From NCBI RefSeq assembly GCF_900109455.1, contig NZ_FOAG01000004.1:186001-250000 (forward strand): 64,000 nt of DNA. The letters are read 5' to 3'. The translations under genes and the position numbers were made by a program. Source of the stretch: Roseovarius azorensis. Lineage in GTDB: Bacteria > Pseudomonadota > Alphaproteobacteria > Rhodobacterales > Rhodobacteraceae. A model generated the notes under the pieces. That model was not told the DNA's origin. It ran no database searches and saw only the letters and a program-made list of their open reading frames with translations. Position 1 is the first letter of the stretch, and each line of letters starts with the position of its first letter. Of this stretch, positions 9,838 through 19,600 are shown piece after piece.

Positions 9838-10490
9838 CAGCGCGCAGCCTGCCGCTCACCGCCTCGGTCGCCCATGCCGCAGAGGGCGCGAAACTGCACG
9901 CCCCGTCGGCCGCGCGCAATGCCACGGCCATCACCGAGGCGCTCGTCGCCATCGCCCCGCCCAAGGGGCGCGCGCTGGAGATTGCCAGCGGCACCGGCCA
10001 GCATGTGGTGACCTTCGCCCGCGCCCTGCCCGGCCTGATCTGGCAACCCACGGAAATCGACGCCGCCCGCCGCGCCAGCCTCGACGCCTATGCCGCCGAG
10101 GCCGCCCTGCCCAACCTGCGCCCCGCCCTCGCGCTCGACGCCGCCGCGCCGGGCTGGGGCGCGCGCCATGCCGGGCAATCGCTGATCGTGCTGATCAACC
10201 TGATGCACCTCATCAGCACACCCGAGGCGCGAACCCTGATCGCTGAAACCGCACAAGCCCTCGCCCCCAGCGGGCGCTTCGCGCTCTACGGCCCCTTCCT
10301 GCGCGACGGCCAAACCACCTCCGACGGCGACGCCCGCTTTCACGCCAGCCTGATCGCGCAGGATCCGGCCATCGGCTACAAGGATATCGCGGACGTGACC
10401 GGCTGGCTGCGCGACGCCGGACTGGCGCTTGCCGAAATCATCGACATGCCCGCCAACAATCTCATGCTGATCGCCGGACGCAGCGCCTGA
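9834..10490 (+). CDS. DUF938 family SAM-dependent methyltransferase-like protein
   Basis: 218 residues. The motif ALEIASGTGQHV at about residues 46-57 is the glycine-rich SAM-binding loop (motif I). Further segments, IVLINLMHLIS and GRFALYGPF, match the DUF938 family, which is widespread in proteobacteria and has no settled role. No substrate domain is seen. It is coupled to the aldo/keto reductase by the ATGA overlap, suggesting co-expression and perhaps action on the same small molecule, though that is only inference. Confidence 0.82.
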   Translation: MTARSLPLTASVAHAAEGAKLHAPSAARNATAITEALVAIAPPKGRALEIASGTGQHVVTFARALPGLIWQPTEIDAARRASLDAYAAEAALPNLRPALALDAAAPGWGARHAGQSLIVLINLMHLISTPEARTLIAETAQALAPSGRFALYGPFLRDGQTTSDGDARFHASLIAQDPAIGYKDIADVTGWLRDAGLALAEIIDMPANNLMLIAGRSA

Positions 10491-10585
10491 CCGCGCGCCA
10501 GGCGCAGGCAGCGCCCGAAACCGGCTGACCGGGACACGGTATTCGGTTTAGGATCACCACAGATTTCCCGTGCAAAGGTCGGTTC

Positions 10586-11323
10586 ATGCTGCGCGCCCTG
10601 TTTGTGTCCCTCGCCCTCACCGCCCCGCCAGCCCTCGCGGCCGAACGCTTCGGCGATTATGCCCCGGTCGATTTCGGCCCGCGCGGCCCCGCCAGCTATC
10701 CTGTCCACGGCATCGACGTGGCCCGCTTTCAGAACGAGATCGACTGGCGGCGCGTGCGCCTCTCGGGCGTGGCCTTTGCCTATATCAAGGCGACCGAGGG
10801 TGGCGACCTCAAGGATCCGCAATTCGACCGCAACTGGCAACTGTCGGCGCGCGAGGGCGTGCCGCGCGGGGCCTATCATTTCTATTACTTCTGCACCCCC
10901 CCCGAGGTGCAGGCGCGCTGGTTCATCGCCAACGTGCCGCGCCGGGGCAAGGCCCTGCCGCCGGTGCTCGATCTGGAATGGAACCCGTTTTCGCCCACCT
11001 GCGTCACCCGCCCGCCGGGGGCCGAGGTGCGCCGCCAGGCGCAGATCTTCCTCGATATCGTCGGGCGCCACTACGGCCAGCGCCCGATCATCTACACCAC
11101 GCCCGAATTCTACCGCGAAACCGGCATCGGGCAGATGCAGGCTGAATTCTGGCTGCGCTCGGTCGCACAGACACCGGACAGGGTCTATCCCGGCCAGCCC
11201 TGGATCTTCTGGCAATATACCGGCACCGGCATCGTGCCCGGCGTCGAGGGCGGGGTGGACATCAACGTCTTTCGCGGGTCAGAGGGCGCATGGCGCAGAT
11301 GGCTGCGCGGCCATGTGAAATGA
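10586..11323 (+). CDS. Secreted GH25 family lysozyme-like muramidase
   Basis: 245 residues with a signal peptide (MLRALFVSLALTAPPALA, cleaved before AERFG). The mature part has the GH25 signature: HGIDVARFQNEIDW, then FAYIKATEGGDLKD, and the acidic pair in VLDLEWNPF (Asp and Glu, the catalytic region in this family). The end is WQYTGTG followed by VDINVFRG, as in classic GH25 enzymes. These hydrolyse the beta-1,4 bond between MurNAc and GlcNAc in peptidoglycan. No holin or phage genes flank it, so a chromosomal cell-wall role is more likely than a prophage one. Confidence 0.88.
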   Translation: MLRALFVSLALTAPPALAAERFGDYAPVDFGPRGPASYPVHGIDVARFQNEIDWRRVRLSGVAFAYIKATEGGDLKDPQFDRNWQLSAREGVPRGAYHFYYFCTPPEVQARWFIANVPRRGKALPPVLDLEWNPFSPTCVTRPPGAEVRRQAQIFLDIVGRHYGQRPIIYTTPEFYRETGIGQMQAEFWLRSVAQTPDRVYPGQPWIFWQYTGTGIVPGVEGGVDINVFRGSEGAWRRWLRGHVK

Positions 11324-11346
11324 GGGGCTTTCAGGTGACGGGCGAC

Positions 11347-11400
11347 GGTGGGTTTGCACCCACCCCGCACGAATTGCCGTAGGGTGGGTGCAAACCCACC
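11347..11400. repeat. Perfect 19-bp inverted repeat between convergent genes
   Basis: GGTGGGTTTGCACCCACCC at 11347-11365 and its exact reverse complement at 11382-11400 enclose 16 bases. It lies between the stops of the GH25 gene and the convergent demethylase gene, where it could act as a bidirectional terminator. From memory, near-identical sequences are dispersed in many Roseobacter genomes, so it may also be a REP/MITE-like element. No second copy is visible in this window. Confidence 0.8.
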
Positions 11401-11421
11401 CCAACAGATCCCCCGCCGCTC

Positions 11422-13929
11422 TCACCCGTCCTTCCGAATGGCCTCGTTCTTGGGATCATAGGGGCTGTCGCAGGTCACCACCGCATCCCACAGCCGGTCG
11501 AACATCTTGACCTTGAGGCGCGTGCCCTCGACCGCCTGCTCGGGCTTCACATAGCCCATGCCGATGGATTTCCCGAACGCCACCGAATAGCCGCCCGAGG
11601 TCAGCCGCCCGACCCGCTCGCCGCCTTCGGTATAGAGCACCTCGCGCCCCCACGGATCGGCATCGCCGGGTCCGTCGATCAGAAGCGTGCAGCACTTCAC
11701 CCGCACGCCGGTCTCGACCATCTTCGCCTTGCCGCGAAACTCCTTGTCCAGATCGACAAACCGCGGCAGATCGGCCTCAAGCGGCGTCGCATCCCGGCCC
11801 AGCTCGTTACCAAATGCGCGATAGCTCTTCTCCTGCCGCAGCCAGTTCTGCGCCCGCGCGCCCACCAGCTTCATCCCGTGCTTCTCACCTGCCTTTTCCA
11901 GCAGATCGAAGAGGTAGTTCTGCATCTCGACCGGATGATGCAATTCCCAGCCCAACTCGCCCGTATAGGCCACGCGGATCGCATTGACCGGGCACATGCC
12001 CAGCTCGATCCGCCGCGCGCTCAGCCAAGGAAACCGCTTGTTGGATAGCGCGGTCGCAGGATCGGCGTCCTTGATCACCTCGTTCAGCACTGCGCGCGAT
12101 TTCGGCCCGGCAATGGCAAAGACACCCCATTGCGTTGTCACGTCCTGAATCTCGATATAGCCGAACTGCGGCGCCATATCCTCGGCCGCCTTGCGCAGAT
12201 AGTCGGCGTCATATTCCGTCCATGCGCCCGCCGAGACCAGGTAATATTCGTGCTCCTTCAGCCGCACGATGGTGTATTCCGTGCGCGTCGTGCCATGATC
12301 GGTCAGCGCATAGGTCAGGTTGATGCGCCCGACCTTCGGCAGCCTGTTGCAGGTGAACCAGTCGAGGAACGCGGTCGCGCCGGGTCCCTTGACCACATGC
12401 TTGGTGAACGCCGTGGCGTCGATCAGCCCCACGCCCTCGCGCACGGCGCGGGCCTCCTCGACCGCATATTGCCACCAGCCGCCGCGCCGGAAACTGCGGG
12501 TATCATGGTCAAAGTTTTCGGGCGCATCCAGAGGCCCGTAATAGTTGGGCCGCTCCCAGCCGTTGACGAACCCGAACTGCGCGCCACGCGCCTTTTGCCG
12601 GTCATAGGCGGGCGCGGTGCGCAACGGTCGACAGGCGGGGCGCTCTTCATCCGGGTGATGCAGGATATAGACGTGGTCGTAACATTCCTCGTTCTTGCGC
12701 GCGGCGAATTCGGTCGTCATCCAGTTGGACGAATAGCGCTTGGGATCAAGGCTCGCCATGTCGATCTCGGCCTCGCCATCGACCATCAACTGCGCCAGAT
12801 AATAGCCGGTGCCGCCCGCCGCGGTGATGCCGAACGAAAACCCCTCGGCCAGCCACATGTTGCGCAACCCCGGCGCGGGACCGACCAGCGGGTTGCCGTC
12901 GGGCGTGTAACAGATCGGCCCGTTGAAATCGTCCTTCAGGCCCGACTCCTCGCAGGACGGGATGCGATGGATCATCGCCATATACTGCGCCTCGATCCGC
13001 TCCAGATCGAGCGGGAACAGGTCCGCGCGGAACGAATCCGGCACGCCATATTCGAAACAGGCGGGCGCGCCCTTTTCGTAAACCCCCAGAATCCAGCCGC
13101 CGCGCTCCTCGCGCACATAAGATTGCGCATCCGCATCACGCACCACGGGGTGCTCCTTGCCGCCATTCTTGCGGAACTCGACCAGTGCCGGATCCTGATC
13201 CATCACGATGAACTGATGCTCGACCGGAATGGCGGGGATCCTGATGCCCAGCTTCCTCGCGGTGGTCTGCGCATGGTTGCCGCTCGCCGTCACGACATGC
13301 TCTGCGGTGATCACGATCTGCTCGTCCGAGGGCACCAGATTGCCGCCCTTTTCCACCATCTTCGTGCAGGTCACTTCCCAATGGCTGCCGGTCCAGTGAA
13401 ACGCATCCGCCTGCCATTTGCGCTCGATCATCACGCCCCGCTGTCGCGCGCCCTTGGCCATCGCCTGCGTCACGTCGGCAGGGTTAATATAGCCGTCGGT
13501 GTTGTGATAGAGCGCACCCTTGAGGTCCGAGGTATTGATCAGCGGCCAGCGCGCCTTGATCTCGTCGGGGGTCAGCCACTCATACGGAACCCCACAGGTC
13601 TCGGCGGTCGAGGCATAGAGCATGTATTCGTCCATGCGCTCATCGGTCTGCGCCATGCGCAGGTTACCCACCACCGCGAACCCGGCGTTCAGGCCGGTCT
13701 CGGCCTCCAGCGTCTTGTAGAACTCGACCGAATACTTGTGAATATGCGTGGTCGCATAGGACATGTTGAAGAGCGGCAACAGCCCCGCCGCATGCCACGT
13801 CGAGCCGCTCGTCAGCTCGTCACGCTCCAGCAGCATGACATCGTCCCAGCCCGCCTTGGCCAGATGATAGGCGATCGACGTGCCAACGGCGCCACCGCCG
13901 ACGACCAGGGCTTTGACTTGGGTTTTCAT
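11422..13929 (-). CDS. FAD-dependent dimethylglycine/sarcosine dehydrogenase-like protein (DAO-GcvT fusion)
   Basis: 835 residues from the ATG at 13929, which is preceded by GAGGGAG; an open extension to 13977 lacks support. The N-terminal half is an amino-acid oxidase fold: Rossmann motif VVGGGAVGTS at 9-18, then GSTWHAAGL, whose His46 matches the residue carrying covalent FAD in mammalian dimethylglycine and sarcosine dehydrogenases. The C-terminal half (from about residue 450) is a GcvT-like folate-binding module. The family oxidatively demethylates N-methylated glycine derivatives, passing the one-carbon unit to tetrahydrofolate. The exact substrate (dimethylglycine, sarcosine or another methylamine) is not fixed. 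It fits a marine methylated-osmolyte catabolism. Confidence 0.85.
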   Translation of the reverse strand: MKTQVKALVVGGGAVGTSIAYHLAKAGWDDVMLLERDELTSGSTWHAAGLLPLFNMSYATTHIHKYSVEFYKTLEAETGLNAGFAVVGNLRMAQTDERMDEYMLYASTAETCGVPYEWLTPDEIKARWPLINTSDLKGALYHNTDGYINPADVTQAMAKGARQRGVMIERKWQADAFHWTGSHWEVTCTKMVEKGGNLVPSDEQIVITAEHVVTASGNHAQTTARKLGIRIPAIPVEHQFIVMDQDPALVEFRKNGGKEHPVVRDADAQSYVREERGGWILGVYEKGAPACFEYGVPDSFRADLFPLDLERIEAQYMAMIHRIPSCEESGLKDDFNGPICYTPDGNPLVGPAPGLRNMWLAEGFSFGITAAGGTGYYLAQLMVDGEAEIDMASLDPKRYSSNWMTTEFAARKNEECYDHVYILHHPDEERPACRPLRTAPAYDRQKARGAQFGFVNGWERPNYYGPLDAPENFDHDTRSFRRGGWWQYAVEEARAVREGVGLIDATAFTKHVVKGPGATAFLDWFTCNRLPKVGRINLTYALTDHGTTRTEYTIVRLKEHEYYLVSAGAWTEYDADYLRKAAEDMAPQFGYIEIQDVTTQWGVFAIAGPKSRAVLNEVIKDADPATALSNKRFPWLSARRIELGMCPVNAIRVAYTGELGWELHHPVEMQNYLFDLLEKAGEKHGMKLVGARAQNWLRQEKSYRAFGNELGRDATPLEADLPRFVDLDKEFRGKAKMVETGVRVKCCTLLIDGPGDADPWGREVLYTEGGERVGRLTSGGYSVAFGKSIGMGYVKPEQAVEGTRLKVKMFDRLWDAVVTCDSPYDPKNEAIRKDG

Positions 13930-14054
13930 GACCTGCGACTCCCTCAGGATAACGTGCTTTGGGGCGATGTTTATCAATCCTGCCAGATCGCGCGCTGCCC
14001 AGCCGACGCAACGCTGCCTGAAAGCGACCTCGCCCTGCGATGACCCCGCCGCCC

Positions 14055-15002
14055 TCAGCCCGCGCGCAACGCCTCATATTCGGCAATGGTCCGCGCCAGC
14101 CCGGCCTCAAGCGCGATCTTCGGCCGCCAGCCCATCGCCAGCAGCCGGGCGCTGTCCATCAGCTTGCGCGGCGTGCCGTCGGGCTTGGTGGTGTCATGCA
14201 CGATCCGGCCCGTGAACCCGGCGGCGGCGACGATCTTTTCGGCCAGCGCCCGGATCGTCACCTCCTGCCCGGAGCCCACATTGATATGCGGCGCATCCGA
14301 ATAATGCTGCATCAGGAAAATCAGCGCATCGGCCAGATCGTCGGCATGCATGAACTCGCGCAACGGGCTGCCCGTGCCCCACATCACAATCTCGCTCTCC
14401 CCGGCCTCGCGCGCCTCGACCACCTTGCGCACCAGCGCGGGCAGAACATGGCTCGTTTCCAGATCGTAATTGTCGCCCGTGCCATAGAGATTGGTGGGCA
14501 TCGCCGAAATGAAATCCGCCCCATGCTGACGGCGATACGCCTGACACAGCCTGATTCCCGCGATCTTGGCGATGGCATACCATTCGTTCGTCGGCTCCAG
14601 CGGGCCGGTCAATAGTGCCTCTTCACGGATCGGCTGCTCGGCCAGCCGGGGATAGATACAGGACGACCCCAGGAACATCAGCTTTTCCACACCGACCCGA
14701 TGCGCGGCATGAATGACATTCGCCTCGATCATCAGGTTGTCATAGAGAAAATCCGCCGGATAGGTGTCATTGGCCAGAATCCCGCCCACCCTCGCGGCAG
14801 CAACAAACACCGCCTGCGGACGATGCGCCTCGAACCACGCCTCAACCTCGGCCTGCCGCGTCAGATCGGCCTGCGCCCGTGTGGCGGTCAGCACCTCGCA
14901 ATCCTCACCGGCCAGCCGCCGGCAGATCGCCGAACCCACCATGCCGCGATGACCCGCCACATAGACCCGCTTGCCGTTCAGCGCATAGAGGGCCTCAGCC
15001 AT
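14055..15002 (-). CDS. fcl: GDP-L-fucose synthase
   Basis: 315 residues from the ATG at 15002. The NADPH-binding motif [11 protein letters not shown] starts about residue 13. [12 protein letters not shown] carries the catalytic Ser, and the YxxxK pair sits in EWYAIAK. It epimerises and reduces GDP-4-keto-6-deoxymannose to GDP-L-fucose. It follows gmd with an eight-base overlap, so both steps of the pathway are co-translated. Its sugar nucleotide product would feed an exopolysaccharide or LPS fucosyltransferase, none of which is next to it. In-frame sequence upstream of 15002 lies inside gmd and is not part of the gene. Confidence 0.93.
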   Translation of the reverse strand: MAEALYALNGKRVYVAGHRGMVGSAICRRLAGEDCEVLTATRAQADLTRQAEVEAWFEAHRPQAVFVAAARVGGILANDTYPADFLYDNLMIEANVIHAAHRVGVEKLMFLGSSCIYPRLAEQPIREEALLTGPLEPTNEWYAIAKIAGIRLCQAYRRQHGADFISAMPTNLYGTGDNYDLETSHVLPALVRKVVEAREAGESEIVMWGTGSPLREFMHADDLADALIFLMQHYSDAPHINVGSGQEVTIRALAEKIVAAAGFTGRIVHDTTKPDGTPRKLMDSARLLAMGWRPKIALEAGLARTIAEYEALRAG

Positions 15003-16053
15003 GACGGCGGGCCTCGTCCAGATCGGATGCCGCCATCTCGCGCACCAGCTCGTCAAAACTGGTCTGCGGCACCCAGCCCAGTTTCTCGCGCGCCTTGCTG
15101 GCATCGCCCAGCAGGGTCTCCACCTCGGCGGGCCGGAAATAGGCCGGATCGACCCGCACGACGACGCGGCCCGCCTCGTCACGCGCCACCTCGTCCACGC
15201 CCTCACCTTCGAAGGTGAGCCGCATCTCCAGCGCCTCCGCCGCGCGTTGCACGAATTCGCGCACCGAATATTGCTGGCCGGTGGCGATCACGAAATCCTC
15301 GGGCCTGTCCTGTTGCAGCATCAGCCACATCATCTGCACGTAATCCCGCGCATGGCCCCAGTCGCGTTTCGCATCCATGTTGCCCAGCGCCAGAACGTCT
15401 TGCGTGCCCAGCCTGATGCGCGCCAGCGCGCGGGTGATCTTGCGCGTCACGAAGGTCTCGCCGCGTATGGGGCTCTCGTGGTTGAAGAGAATTCCGTTGC
15501 AGGCATACATCCCATAGGCTTCGCGGTAATTGACCGTGATCCAGTAGGCATAAAGCTTGGCCACCGCATAGGGGCTGCGCGGATAGAACGGCGTGGTCTC
15601 GCGCTGCGGTACCTCCTGCACCAGACCGTATAGCTCCGAGGTCGAGGCCTGATAGAACCGCGTCCGTTCGCCCATGCCCAGGAACCGGATCGCCTCCAGC
15701 AGGCGCAATGCGCCCATGGCGTCGGAATTGGCGGTGTATTCCGGTTCTTCGAAACTCACCGCCACATGGCTCTGCGCGGCCAGATTATACACCTCGTCAG
15801 GCTGCGTCTTCTGCAGGATATGGGTGAGCGAGGAACTGTCGGTCATGTCGCCATGATGCAGCTGAAACTGCCCCGACCGCCCCGGCTCGCCCTCGAACAG
15901 ATGGTCGATCCGCGCGGTATTGAACAGCGACGTGCGCCGCTTGATCCCGTGAACGTGGTATCCCTTGTTCAGCAGAAACTCGGCCAGATAGGCCCCGTCC
16001 TGCCCGGTCACGCCGGTGATGAGTGCGGTTTTCAAACTATTGCCCCTCGTCAT
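14995..16053 (-). CDS. gmd: GDP-mannose 4,6-dehydratase
   Basis: 352 residues from the ATG at 16053 ([14 protein letters not shown]); a TTG five codons downstream, giving the more usual [14 protein letters not shown] start, is an alternative. The NADP-binding [11 protein letters not shown] is near residue 12. The catalytic region [10 protein letters not shown] and the YxxxK pair in [10 protein letters not shown] are intact. It converts GDP-mannose to GDP-4-keto-6-deoxymannose, the substrate of the overlapping fcl gene. It is divergent from panB over about 160 bases. Confidence 0.93.
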   Translation of the reverse strand: MTRGNSLKTALITGVTGQDGAYLAEFLLNKGYHVHGIKRRTSLFNTARIDHLFEGEPGRSGQFQLHHGDMTDSSSLTHILQKTQPDEVYNLAAQSHVAVSFEEPEYTANSDAMGALRLLEAIRFLGMGERTRFYQASTSELYGLVQEVPQRETTPFYPRSPYAVAKLYAYWITVNYREAYGMYACNGILFNHESPIRGETFVTRKITRALARIRLGTQDVLALGNMDAKRDWGHARDYVQMMWLMLQQDRPEDFVIATGQQYSVREFVQRAAEALEMRLTFEGEGVDEVARDEAGRVVVRVDPAYFRPAEVETLLGDASKAREKLGWVPQTSFDELVREMAASDLDEARRHG

Positions 16054-16214
16054 GCTCTGATCGGTCGGCCCCTGATACTGTCTCGATTCCCTGAATAAAA
16101 GCGCTTTCGACCGCGCCCGGCGCACCCGTATTTCTACGGCATCAAGAGAGGTGGATTTCTGCCGCGCCACTTGATAGCTTGCGCCGCAATGCAGAAATGA
16201 CCGGAACCACTCCG

Positions 16215-17039
16215 ATGAGCGCCACCGCCCGCAAGACCGCCCCCCTGCCGGATGACATCCGCGCGATGAAAGGCGGCAGCCCGATTGTCAGCCTCACCGC
16301 CTATACCACGCCCATGGCACGCATGATGGACGAACATTGCGATTTCGTGCTGGTCGGCGACAGCGTCGGCATGGTGCTGCACGGCCTGCCCTCGACTTTG
16401 GGCGTCACCATGGAAATGATGATCCTGCACGGTCGCGCCGTGGCGCGCGGCCTGCAAAAGGCGATGCTGGTGATCGACATACCCTTTGGCAGCTACGAGG
16501 AAAGCCCCGCGCAGGCGTTCCGCAACGCCGCGCGCCTGATGCGCGAGACGGGCGCGGCGGCGGTCAAGCTCGAAGGCGGGCGGCACATGGCCGAGACCAT
16601 CGGCTTTCTGGTGGCGCGCGGCGTGCCGGTGATGGCGCATATCGGCCTCACGCCGCAATCCATCAACACGCTGGGCGGCTACAGGGTGCAGGGCCGGGGC
16701 GCCGCGGCAGAGGCGCTGCTGGCCGATGCCCGCGCGGTCTCGGACGCCGGCGCCTTCTCGGTCGTGCTGGAAAAGGTGCCCGCCACCCTCGCCGACCGGA
16801 TCACCGCCGAAATCGCCATTCCCACCATCGGCATCGGCGCTGGGGCGGGCTGTGACGGGCAGATCCTCGTCGTCGATGACATGCTGGGGCTGTTCACCGA
16901 CTTCAAGCCGAAATTCGTCAAGCGCTACGCCACCCTCGGCGCGGATGGCGAGGCCGCGATTGCCAGCTACGCCGCCGAGGTCCGCGCCCGCGACTTTCCC
17001 GCGCCGGAGCATACCTTTTCTGACAAGGCCCCCGAATAA
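16215..17039 (+). CDS. panB: 3-methyl-2-oxobutanoate hydroxymethyltransferase
   Basis: 274 residues from ATG 16215 ([10 protein letters not shown]); ATG 16197 is a possible longer start. Conserved PanB segments are all present: [28 protein letters not shown] in the middle strand, [12 protein letters not shown] with the GGY motif, and [18 protein letters not shown]. The enzyme transfers a hydroxymethyl group from methylene-tetrahydrofolate to 2-oxoisovalerate, giving ketopantoate for pantothenate and CoA. Its TAA overlaps the ATG of panC (TAATG), a tight two-gene operon. Confidence 0.94.
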   Translation: MSATARKTAPLPDDIRAMKGGSPIVSLTAYTTPMARMMDEHCDFVLVGDSVGMVLHGLPSTLGVTMEMMILHGRAVARGLQKAMLVIDIPFGSYEESPAQAFRNAARLMRETGAAAVKLEGGRHMAETIGFLVARGVPVMAHIGLTPQSINTLGGYRVQGRGAAAEALLADARAVSDAGAFSVVLEKVPATLADRITAEIAIPTIGIGAGAGCDGQILVVDDMLGLFTDFKPKFVKRYATLGADGEAAIASYAAEVRARDFPAPEHTFSDKAPE

Positions 17040-17887
17040 TGCCCGCCCCCATCCTGCGCCGGCTCGACGCGCTGCGCACCGCCACCCGGCCCTGGATCCT
17101 CGCCGGAGAACGGATCGGCGTGGTGCCCACCATGGGTGCGCTGCATGACGGGCATCTGTCGCTGGTCGAGGCCGCCAAACGGACCTGCGACCGGGTGATC
17201 GTGACGATCTTCGTCAACCCGCGACAGTTCAACAACCCCGAGGATCTCAAGAACTACCCCCGCACCGAGACCGAGGACGCGCGCAAACTCGAACGCTTCA
17301 ACGTCGATGCGCTCTGGGTGCCGGATGGCGACCAGATGTATCCCGCGCATTTCGCCACCACCGTCTCTGTCACCGGGCTGACCGATGTGATGGAGGGGCA
17401 TTTCCGGCCCGGCCATTTCGACGGGGTTGCCACCGTGGTGACCAAGCTCTTCACCCAGACCTCGGCCAGTGATGCGTTTTTCGGCGAAAAGGACTATCAG
17501 CAGCTTCTGGTGGTGCGCCGCATGGCCGCCGATCTGGACCTGCCGGTCACCGTGCATGGCTGCCCCACCATCCGCGAGATCGACGGGCTGGCCATGTCCT
17601 CGCGCAACCTGCTGCTGTCGGACCGCGCCCGCACCACCGCGCCGGTCCTGCACGACGTGATGGAACAGATCGCCGATGGCCTGCGCCGGGGCGCCGCGTT
17701 CGATCCGCTCCATGCGGCGGCAGTGGCGCGGCTGGACAAGGCGGGCTTTACCGGCGTCGATTACCTCGACCTGCGCGCGCAGGACGATCTTTCAGCGCTC
17801 GCCGCCCCGACCCGCCCCGCGCGCCTCTTCGCCGCCGCCTGGCTGGCGGGGGTGCGGCTCATCGACAATATCGCGGTCGGAGACTGA
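17039..17887 (+). CDS. panC: Pantothenate synthetase
   Basis: 282 residues. The HxGH nucleotidyl-transfer motif lies in VPTMGALHDGHLSLV at about residues 29-43. VTIFVNPRQFN and FGEKDYQQLLVVRRM are further family signatures, with the KMSKS-like loop replaced by MSSRN as usual in PanC. It condenses pantoate and beta-alanine with ATP. It starts on the stop codon of panB. The window does not show panD (aspartate decarboxylase) or panE. Confidence 0.94.
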   Translation: MPAPILRRLDALRTATRPWILAGERIGVVPTMGALHDGHLSLVEAAKRTCDRVIVTIFVNPRQFNNPEDLKNYPRTETEDARKLERFNVDALWVPDGDQMYPAHFATTVSVTGLTDVMEGHFRPGHFDGVATVVTKLFTQTSASDAFFGEKDYQQLLVVRRMAADLDLPVTVHGCPTIREIDGLAMSSRNLLLSDRARTTAPVLHDVMEQIADGLRRGAAFDPLHAAAVARLDKAGFTGVDYLDLRAQDDLSALAAPTRPARLFAAAWLAGVRLIDNIAVGD

Positions 17888-17929
17888 GACCGCCTCCTTG
17901 ACGGAAACATCGCCCGCCGCGCCGCGATG

Positions 17930-18892
17930 TCAGGCCAGCCCCGGCGCGCGGCGCAGCAGCGCCTCGGCCTCGGCCACCATGCCCTCGATGATCTCGGCCA
18001 CCGGCGGGCGGTTGCGGATCAGCCCCGTCGCCTCGCCGACAAAGGTGTTGGCCCGCGCCGGATCGCCCGCCGCCCAGCCCTCGGCCCAGTCGGCCCGCGC
18101 CGCCGTATCGGCGCGCAGCGCGTCGGGATCGTCATGCCAGCGCTCGGTCACCGGGTTCTGCAACACCCGCGCCGTGTAGCGTTCCGGCCAGCGCAGCCCG
18201 CGCGCCGCGTCCATCACGCTTGAGCGGATCGTCTGATCGCCGGTCGCGGCAATCGCCGCGTCAGTCATCGCAGCACTCACCGTCGCCTCCTCCGAGGCCC
18301 AGAGCCGCGAACCCACCAGCACGCCATCCGCCCCCAGCATCAGCGCCGCCGCCAGCCCCCGCCCGTCGGCGATGCCACCCGCCGCCAGCAGGATCACTTC
18401 CGGCGCGTGCCCCGCCAGCCAGTCGGCCACCTCGGGCACCAGCGTGATCGTGCCGCGCCGCTCGCCGTGCCCGCCCGCCTCGGCACCCTGCGCCACGATC
18501 ACCCGCGCGCCGACCTCTGCGGCGCGCTGCGCATCTCGCAGCGTCGTGACCTGACAGATCAGCGGCACATCGGCCTCTGCGATCCGGGGGGCAAAGGGTG
18601 CGGGATCCCCGAACGACAGGCACAGCGCCGCCGGATCGCGCGCCAGCGCCTGATCCAGCACGACAGGGTTTTCCGCCATCTTCCAGGTGATAAAGCCACA
18701 GCCCACCCGCGCATTGCCCGCCGCACCGAACTCCTGCTCCAGCCAGTCGGGATTGCCATAGCCGCCACCGATCAGGCCCAGCCCGCCGGCATGTGTCACC
18801 GCCGCCGCCAGCCTGCCGCCCGCGGCAAAGGCCATCGGCGCGGAAACGATGGGATGTGTCAGATCAAAGGCTTCGGTCAGGCGTGTTTTCAT
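17930..18892 (-). CDS. NAD(P)H-dependent flavin oxidoreductase, nitronate monooxygenase family
   Basis: 320 residues from the ATG at 18892. It has the FMN-binding TIM barrel of the family: PIVSAPMAFAAGGRLA near the N terminus, a GLGLIGGG turn, VIVAQGAEAGGHGE with the active-site His, and LLAAGGIADG then ADGVLVGSRL for phosphate binding. Members oxidise alkyl nitronates or act as NADH-dependent quinone reductases. The class cannot be decided from sequence alone. It is convergent with panC and upstream of nothing in an operon (gph follows 50 bases behind on the same strand but is separate). Confidence 0.83.
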   Translation of the reverse strand: MKTRLTEAFDLTHPIVSAPMAFAAGGRLAAAVTHAGGLGLIGGGYGNPDWLEQEFGAAGNARVGCGFITWKMAENPVVLDQALARDPAALCLSFGDPAPFAPRIAEADVPLICQVTTLRDAQRAAEVGARVIVAQGAEAGGHGERRGTITLVPEVADWLAGHAPEVILLAAGGIADGRGLAAALMLGADGVLVGSRLWASEEATVSAAMTDAAIAATGDQTIRSSVMDAARGLRWPERYTARVLQNPVTERWHDDPDALRADTAARADWAEGWAAGDPARANTFVGEATGLIRNRPPVAEIIEGMVAEAEALLRRAPGLA

Positions 18893-18943
18893 GGCCGGAC
18901 TATGCACAGCGAAATCGCCCAAGGGCAAATGATTCGTCCGCGC

Positions 18944-19600
18944 TCAGCGCAGCAGATCGTTCACAACTTCCGGGAGTGTCGCGAAATCCGAAAACGCGGC
19001 GTGATGCGGCAGATCGGCCACCGGCGACTTGCGATAGCCCTCGGTATAAAGCGCAAAGGGCAGACCCGCGCGCTCGGCCGTTTCGGCATCGACCTCGCTG
19101 TCGCCGACATAGACCACATCGCCCGCGCCAAGCCCCGCCACCGCCGCCTGCAACGGCATCGGGTCGGGCTTGCGCTGCACCGTGCTGTCGCCGCCGATCA
19201 CCACGTCGAAATGCCCCGCCAGCCCCAGATGCGCCAGCACCGCGCGCGCCGGGCGCTCGGGCTTGTTGGTGCAGATGCCCAGCCGCAGATCCATCGCCAC
19301 CAGCCGCGCCAGCGCGTCCTGCACGCCGGGATAGATCGTGGTCAGCGTCACGGCGGCCTCATAGCCCGCCACGAACTCCTCTACCATCTGCGCCCGCAAC
19401 ACCGCGCTGCCATCCGCACCCCTCGCCGCCAGACAGCAGGCGATGAAATGCGGCACGCCGCGCCCGATGAAGGCCCGCGTTTCCTGCGGCTCGAACGGCG
19501 CAAACCCGTGCCGCGCCATCAGCCGGTTGGCGCTCGCGTGAATATCCGGCGCGCTGTCGATCAGCGTGCCGTCCAGATCAAAGACGACGGCGCGGCTCAT
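18944..19600 (-). CDS. gph: Phosphoglycolate phosphatase (HAD superfamily)
   Basis: 218 residues. HAD motif I VFDLDGTLIDS is at residues 6-16 with the nucleophile Asp, motif II TNKP is near 113, and motif III/IV appear as KPDPMPL and VYVGDSEVD. The helical cap lies between. It removes phosphate from 2-phosphoglycolate; close relatives act on other small phosphate esters. Its ATG overlaps the rpe stop (four bases), and the rpe-gph pairing is a frequent arrangement tied to pentose-phosphate and glycolate metabolism, which strengthens the call. Confidence 0.88.
   Translation of the reverse strand: MSRAVVFDLDGTLIDSAPDIHASANRLMARHGFAPFEPQETRAFIGRGVPHFIACCLAARGADGSAVLRAQMVEEFVAGYEAAVTLTTIYPGVQDALARLVAMDLRLGICTNKPERPARAVLAHLGLAGHFDVVIGGDSTVQRKPDPMPLQAAVAGLGAGDVVYVGDSEVDAETAERAGLPFALYTEGYRKSPVADLPHHAAFSDFATLPEVVNDLLR

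Noticed and set aside
10586-11323. Prophage lysis gene
   Set aside because: The GH25 protein has a classic signal peptide and no holin, spanin or structural phage genes near it.
12130-14043. Plus-strand open frame of 637 residues
   Set aside because: Antisense to the FAD-GcvT dehydrogenase and of the same low-complexity type; no start signal.
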